Origin: JAGUXG01 sp043798435
Lineage (GTDB): Bacteria > UBA9089 > UBA9088 > JAGUXG01
Length of the DNA: 8,985 nucleotides
Assembly: GCA_043798435.1 (NCBI GenBank)
Contig: JAZDOR010000097.1
Span: forward strand, 1 to 8,985
Direction of reading: 5' to 3'
Every line of letters starts with the position of its first letter. Positions within the stretch are counted from its first letter, which is position 1. Positions 1 through 4,500 of this stretch are shown here, one piece after another. The notes under the pieces were generated by a model that was not told where the DNA came from, did no database searches, and saw only the letters and a program-made list of their open reading frames with translations. The position numbers and the translations under genes are program-made.

Positions 1-38
1 GCGAAGTATTTGATCTTATCTTCAGAAATAGGTTGCAT
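1..38 (-). CDS. Possible N-terminus of a gene running off the left edge
   Basis: Reading the minus strand from an ATG at 38 gives an uninterrupted MQPISEDKIKYF up to the window edge. The composition (an acidic and lysine-rich opening) looks like a normal bacterial N-terminus. A TATAAT hexamer lies at 48-43 on the same strand, only a few bases before the ATG. No Shine-Dalgarno sequence is visible. Twelve codons are too few to name a family, and the frame may be open by chance. Confidence 0.25.
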   Translation of the reverse strand, partial: MQPISEDKIKYF

Positions 39-209
39 ACATATTATATATCGGCATATTATGTATAAACCTTAAGTATTTTTTCAAAAGTTCAAAAAGT
101 TTAGCTAATCCCTATTGTAGGGTGCGAAATATGGGAAATATTTGATTTTTTATTTTTGATTTTTATCCTTAGCTTACTCTTAATTTTTGGAAACCTGATT
201 TATTTGGGT

Positions 210-257
210 ATACCTGACACCTTTTTCAGCTTTCAGGTATTCTATTAACCTGACACC
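210..257. repeat. Hairpin plus direct repeat ACCTGACACC
   Basis: ATACCTGA (210-217) and TCAGGTAT (233-240) are perfect 8-bp inverted arms around a 15-nt loop. The decamer ACCTGACACC inside the left arm recurs as a direct copy at 248-257. The combination of a hairpin and a repeated GGTGTCAGGT-type motif resembles REP-type or transposon-end debris, but no transposase is adjacent and the assignment is an inference. Confidence 0.45.
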
Positions 258-334
258 CAAAACCTTCTATGTTTAGAATACTAAACGCATACTTAGAACT
301 TATATGAAAACCAAAAAATTTGCGGTAAAGATTT

Positions 335-479
335 AACCGCAGAGGACACAAAGGGAAGAAGGTTTATAATTCTTGGGTAACACTTTAGCCGTCTGAAGAA
401 AAGATTAACCTTTAGAGGTCGCAGAGAGCACAGAGAAATAAAAACTTAAAAATTTTGTAAATTCTCTGCGTTCTCAGCG
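335..479. repeat. CGCAGAG-type dispersed repeats with an imperfect inverted pair
   Basis: AACCGCAGAGGAC starts at 335. CGCAGAGAGCACAGAGAA (420-437) and the reverse complement of 462-479 agree at 15 of 18 positions, forming an imperfect hairpin with a 24-nt loop. A further copy in the opposite orientation to the 335 copy lies at 1557-1578, and its 13-bp AACCGCAGAGGAC core is identical to it. These are dispersed non-coding repeats; their mobility and function are not visible here. Confidence 0.6.
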
Positions 480-595
480 GTGCCCTAAAGGTGAATAATT
501 ATCTTTTGCTTCACTCTCGGTAAATAGTTACATTCTTGGCGAACTTTGCGGTAAAGGATTTAATAAATATTTCTCTCTTGCCCCCAGTAAATAAA

Positions 596-636
596 AAAGC
601 GTCCCCATCGCACAAATTATGCGACAAAGACGCTTT
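596..636. other. Two-storey hairpin, possible terminator or leader element
   Basis: AAAGCGTC (596-603) pairs perfectly with GACGCTTT (629-636). Inside it, after a 4x4 internal loop, TCGCA (608-612) pairs with TGCGA (620-624) around a 7-nt loop. The A-run before the hairpin and the pyrimidine-rich TTTCCTT at its end make a bidirectional intrinsic terminator possible. Its position about 75 nt upstream of the coiled-coil gene also allows a regulatory role. The pairing is seen directly; the function is inferred. Confidence 0.5.
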
Positions 637-676
637 CCTTAAGTATTAAAAAAATCTGTGAATCTAAAGTAATCTG

Positions 677-706
677 TTGACAAAGCCTAATCACCATTAT
701 TATATT
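677..706 (+). promoter_or_regulatory. Candidate sigma-70 promoter giving a leaderless mRNA
   Basis: TTGACA at 677-682 is a perfect -35 hexamer. TATATT at 701-706 follows after 18 nt as a -10-like hexamer. The start site would fall at about 712-714, on the ATG at 713 of the coiled-coil gene. This explains why no ribosome binding site precedes that gene. AT-rich DNA often gives -10-like matches by chance, so the call rests mainly on the exact -35. Confidence 0.4.
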
Positions 707-712
707 ATCACT

Positions 713-1192
713 ATGCCAGGTTTAGACATAGAGATAGAGAAGGAAACAGACAAAATATTACTTGCACTCATAGAAAAGGCGGCCCGCAAGGCCCGGGATG
801 AGATAGAGAAAACAGGCACCCTCAGTATGGACCACGCCATTCCTCTGCTTCTAAAAAGCCAGTATAACCACATCCTCCATCTTGACACAGAACTGGTTGC
901 CATACGAAACCTGATGGATGAAAGGTTTACTAAGATGGATGAAAGGTTTACTAGTATGAATGAAAGATTTAATGAAAGGTTTGCCAAGATGGATGAAAAG
1001 TTTACTAAGATGGATGAAAGGTTTAATGAAAGGTTTGCCAAAATGGATGAAAGGTTTGCTAAAATGGATGAAAGGTTTGCTAAAATACACGACAGAATCA
1101 CCGACCTATACAAATGGATAGTAGCATCTTTCATTGGAATCGTAACCATCATTGGTAGCCTAATGGCCACCCTAAAGTTCTTCATAAAATAA
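713..1192 (+). CDS. Small coiled-coil protein with C-terminal membrane anchor
   Basis: This gene encodes about 159 residues. The first third, opening MPGLDIEIEKETDK, is a charged helical domain. From 914 to about 1084 comes an array of MDERFAK-type units, a textbook heptad pattern with M and F at the core positions, interrupted by eleven-residue steps (MNERFNERFAK, MDERFNERFAK). A hydrophobic span, WIVASFIGIVTIIGSLMATL, lies near the C-terminus and is followed by KFFIK. The layout (coiled coil then a C-terminal membrane helix) resembles XhlA or DUF1640-like proteins, but no specific family can be asserted. It probably forms membrane-tethered oligomers. The frame is open from a TTG at 677, but that triplet belongs to a -35 hexamer, so ATG 713 is preferred. 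No Shine-Dalgarno precedes either start. It is the only clear plus-strand gene and stands alone. Confidence 0.75.
   Translation: MPGLDIEIEKETDKILLALIEKAARKARDEIEKTGTLSMDHAIPLLLKSQYNHILHLDTELVAIRNLMDERFTKMDERFTSMNERFNERFAKMDEKFTKMDERFNERFAKMDERFAKMDERFAKIHDRITDLYKWIVASFIGIVTIIGSLMATLKFFIK
914..1084 (+). repeat. 21-nt tandem coding repeat (heptad array)
   Basis: Roughly eight imperfect copies of a 21-nt unit beginning ATGGATGAAAGGTTT encode MDERF[TA]K heptads. Two places carry a 12-nt AATGAAAGGTTT addition that turns a heptad into an eleven-residue step. All length changes are multiples of three. The copies are nearly identical at DNA level, which points to recent slippage or unequal recombination. 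Confidence 0.8.
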
Positions 1193-1303
1193 CCTCTACC
1201 TGAATTTGGCAAATTTGCATTGTTTTGTTGGAGACGATTCTAATTTTGGCTCTTCAGGGTTTTTTGTGGAATCAAATGATTATTTTTAAATAATTCAATG
1301 CAA

Positions 1304-1496
1304 ATTGTAAAATTAGCATTTTAGCATTTCAAAATTATTTTTCTTTCGCTGTAATGATACTTTTGGCAATGATTGCACATAGCTCTTCGCACTCTACAAT
1401 AAAATGAAGTAATCGCTCTGCCAAATCGTTGCCTGTTTTCTTCTCTGTCTCTCTTTCCATTGATAATTGCTAATTTTGCAATGCTAATTTTGCAAT
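1304..1496. mobile_element. Miniature inverted-repeat element around a four-helix-bundle relic
   Basis: ATTGTAAAATTAGCATT (1304-1320) and AATGCTAATTTTGCAAT (1480-1496) are inverted copies with 16 of 17 positions matching. The right end is a 14-bp tandem duplication, GCTAATTTTGCAAT at 1469-1482 and 1483-1496. The inverted repeats bracket a short minus-strand ORF. The arrangement resembles a MITE or a gene cassette that moves with its flanks. No target-site duplication was identified with confidence. Confidence 0.45.
1335..1460 (-). pseudogene. Remnant resembling a four-helix-bundle (S23-like) protein, 41 codons
   Basis: The minus strand reads ATG to stop as 41 residues. The opening METEKK-like segment is followed by NDLAERLLHF, and the end is FIVECEELCAIIAKSIITAK plus EK. 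The C-terminal ECEEL..I...SI.TAK pattern recalls the last helix of the four-helix-bundle proteins related to 23S rRNA intervening-sequence proteins, which are normally about 115-130 residues. N-terminal and C-terminal helices seem to be joined directly, so the middle two helices are missing. No Shine-Dalgarno sequence precedes the ATG. It is probably a non-functional internal deletion product, though expression as a short helical peptide cannot be excluded. The family match is from memory of the family pattern only. Confidence 0.4.
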
Positions 1497-1582
1497 GAAA
1501 ATATTATCTATTTTCCACACAAAACCCGGTAGAACCCTAATTTTAATCATATCCCTATTCTCTGCGTCCTCTGCGGTTATCT

Positions 1583-4500
1583 TTATTTGCTTATCACCAT
1601 CCTTCCAATCTTACTGACTGACTTTCCATTTTCTGATGCTGTTATCTGGAAGAAGTATAATCCATTCGCCAGCCTTTGGTTGGAATTATTTAGGCAGGAG
1701 TAGCCTGACTCATAGATGTAGCTCTGGCTATTTTTGTCAAACCTTGCCCAGGACTTGGAAGGTGTGTGTGTCAGCTCCTGCTCCCTTACTACTTGTCCAA
1801 GAATATTATAGAGCCTGGCAGAAAGCCCAGCCCCTGATGTAAGTAGATTTGCTCTAAAAGTTACCTCACCTGAAGTTGGGTTTGGATAGCTTATAAGGTC
1901 TGTTATCTCCAATTTTTCAATCACCAGCCCAGTATTCGGTTTCATAATCTTTATTTTTAATTCTGAATTCTGAATTCTGAATTCTGAATTCTTCCTCATA
2001 TCAATGGCTTTATCCCCATCTATCAACCAGACCTCATAATCCTCCGGGACACCCTCAATTACCCAGCTTAAGGTTGTTGGTGCTTGGCTCTGGATGTTCA
2101 GGTTCCAGAGATAGGAGTCTGCTCCCTCTTCTCTTATATCCTTTGCCAGCCCTCCATCAAAACTGCAATATAGCCCTTCCATTGCCGGTGGCTTTGATAG
2201 GTCAAACCTGTCTACTCCTAAAGTTGCATCCTTTGCCACCCCAAGGATATTGTAGTTATCCTCATATTTCCCTGATGTAGCATAGAGCTTTATCTTCCAG
2301 TCTAAATTCTCTTCTAAATTTTGGATTTTGGATTTTGGATTTTGGATTTTAATACTTATTGTGGTATCTGTTTTTGCCTGTATCCAGTATCCCTGCCAAG
2401 GAGAGAGACCTGTTGAGGTTACATACCCTTTTCCTGTCCATGTCCATAGGGTGTATGAGCCATTTATACTTGCAGGCTTGGTGAATGGACAGCCAATCAT
2501 ATTCCACCCAGTATATAGAGGGATAGAAACTGGGTCTTCTTGAGGTTCGCCTTTAGATAGAATATTTGCCTGTTCTCCATAGACCTTTAGCCAGTAACCC
2601 TTGTTTGGCTCTATTTTATCAACTACCCTATACCTCATCTGTGAGCCTCCCATATCTTCTGCCTGTGGCTCCCATCTACATATCTTAAAATTAGCTGGGA
2701 CTCTCTCAAAAAGCTTTTCTGGGGTCAGGGATGCTCCAATCTGATCTGGCATAACAGGGATGGAGAACATTGTCCAGGTATCTTGTGGAATATTCCGCTT
2801 CCTTGGGCAGAGGGAGAAATCCTTTTGTGTTATCTTAGATGAAAGATAGAAGCTCTCTTTTGATTCATAGTAGCTGGTGGAGGAAACAGTAATGGTATAA
2901 GGGCCAGTTGGAAGGGGGAATGGTGAGCCAATAGTGATAGTTGGAAGGGTGATGGTGATGGTGTATGAGCCATTAAGGTCAGTGGTGGTAGAGACTGAGT
3001 TAATAGTGATAGTTGCCCCTTGAATCGGCTCTTTGGTCAATATGTTTAATACCCTGCCTATGATTGTGCCATATTCTATGGAAAGGGAAACAAAGACTGT
3101 AGCCGTAGCAACAAGGTTAGAGAGGGTGCCTGTAATTGTCCAGGTGCCTACTGTGCCTGGGTAGTATGTGTTCTTGGTAAATGTGCCTTTTGGATCAGTG
3201 GTTGACCAAGCAATATTTGTCTCATCCCATTGATTGCCATCAGAGTCTGTGGCTGTGCCTGTATAGGTCTGTTGGCTACCTACGGTTAGGGTGGAGGTGG
3301 CTGGTGTGATGGTAAGGCTTGTGGCAGAGCCATGTAAGACAAAGACCGTGGCAGTTGCAATAATGTTGGTATATGTTCCTGTGATTGTCCAGGTGCCAAC
3401 CTGGCCTGGATAGTAGATATTGGCTGTCATTGTGCCAACAGGGTCATCTTCGGAGAAGGTAGCCGTGGTGACTGTCCAGGTGTTGCCATCTGAATCTTTG
3501 GCAATGGCAGAGAAGGTGATAGAGCCATCAGCAGTAAGGCTGAAGGCTGAAGGCTGAAAGCTGAAAGCTATTGGAGTGCCATAGGTAACTGTGATTGCCC
3601 CTGTTGTGTCTGTGTGGGCAGAGTCTGTAGCTGATATGGTGCCGATACCAACTGTGGTTGGATAAAAGACTGTGTATGTGCCATAGGTTGAGGACAGGCT
3701 TCCAATATCACCTGAGATAGACCATGTGCCTAAGAGATAGGTCCCAGTATCAGTGCCACAATAACCTCTAAGGTAAAGGGTAAGGGTACCATCTGTGGTG
3801 ATGTTTGTTGTCCCAATCTCTTGACCTGCCTGATTATCTATCCGTATCTTTGTAATTGTGCCTAGTGTGGATGTTCCTTGAAACTCATAAGCACCAATGT
3901 CAACTGTGCCACCTATTGGGTATATTCTGGGCTTGCCGTCTTTGTCGGTTAAGGGGATTTTTGGTGCTGTGTTTGAGCCTTTGTCTATGCAGGGGGAGGA
4001 AGAGCCAAGGTGATAGTCACCTTCTCCAATGAATTGGGGATTGGCAGAGATGTCTTTTGGTCCAGCAGAGCAGCCAAAGTAATCAATCATTATATTCCCC
4101 CAGACACAGTTGTAGTTAATGGTTGGGGTGCCTGAATTTGAATAATTAGGATCATTATAGATGCCATTTGCTTTGTTTTTAGTAATGATGTTATTGGTGA
4201 TGAATGGGGAGAAAGAGAAGGTATTGCTAATACCCCAGCCGCCAATACCATTATTGTTATTCTCTGATATAGTGTTATTGGTGATGATTGGAGAGGAATT
4301 GTTGCAGTGAATGCCATCGCCATTACCTGTTATTATGTTATTAGTAATTGTTGGGGAACCGTTCTCGTTGCAGATGCCATAATTGTTATTCTTTGATATT
4401 GTGTTGTTGATAATGAGAGGAGAAGAGGAGTTACAGTTAATGCCCCTCTCTTTATTCCCTGATATGGTGTTGTTGGTGATGGATAGGGAGGAGGAGTCGC

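Larger units (their letters stand above)
39..595. other. Intergenic region without a recognisable gene, rich in short repeats
   Basis: No ORF with a convincing start, ribosome site or protein-like composition is seen on either strand. The stretch holds a hairpin with flanking direct repeats (210-257), a short dyad GTTTAG-AATA-CTAAAC (271-286), a direct repeat TTTGCGGTAAAG(G)ATTTAA at 319-336 and 545-563, and several copies of a CGCAGAG-type dispersed repeat (335-354, 420-479). It looks like a landing zone for small dispersed repeats rather than a decayed gene. Confidence 0.6.
1193..1582. other. Convergent intergenic region holding a miniature-element relic
   Basis: This region separates the ends of the convergent coiled-coil and secreted-protein genes. 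It contains a short palindrome GCAAATTTGC (1209-1218), an AT-rich dyad near 1280-1294, the inverted-repeat-bounded relic at 1304-1496, and a CGCAGAG dispersed repeat at 1557-1578 just past the stop of the large gene. No strong intrinsic terminator with a GC-rich stem and a U-run was found for either gene. Confidence 0.55.

Noticed and set aside
700..1212. Minus-strand ORF opposite the coiled-coil gene (LSSILAN repeats)
   Set aside because: The repeat of the plus-strand heptad array keeps the opposite frames open; there is no ribosome site or independent protein signal.
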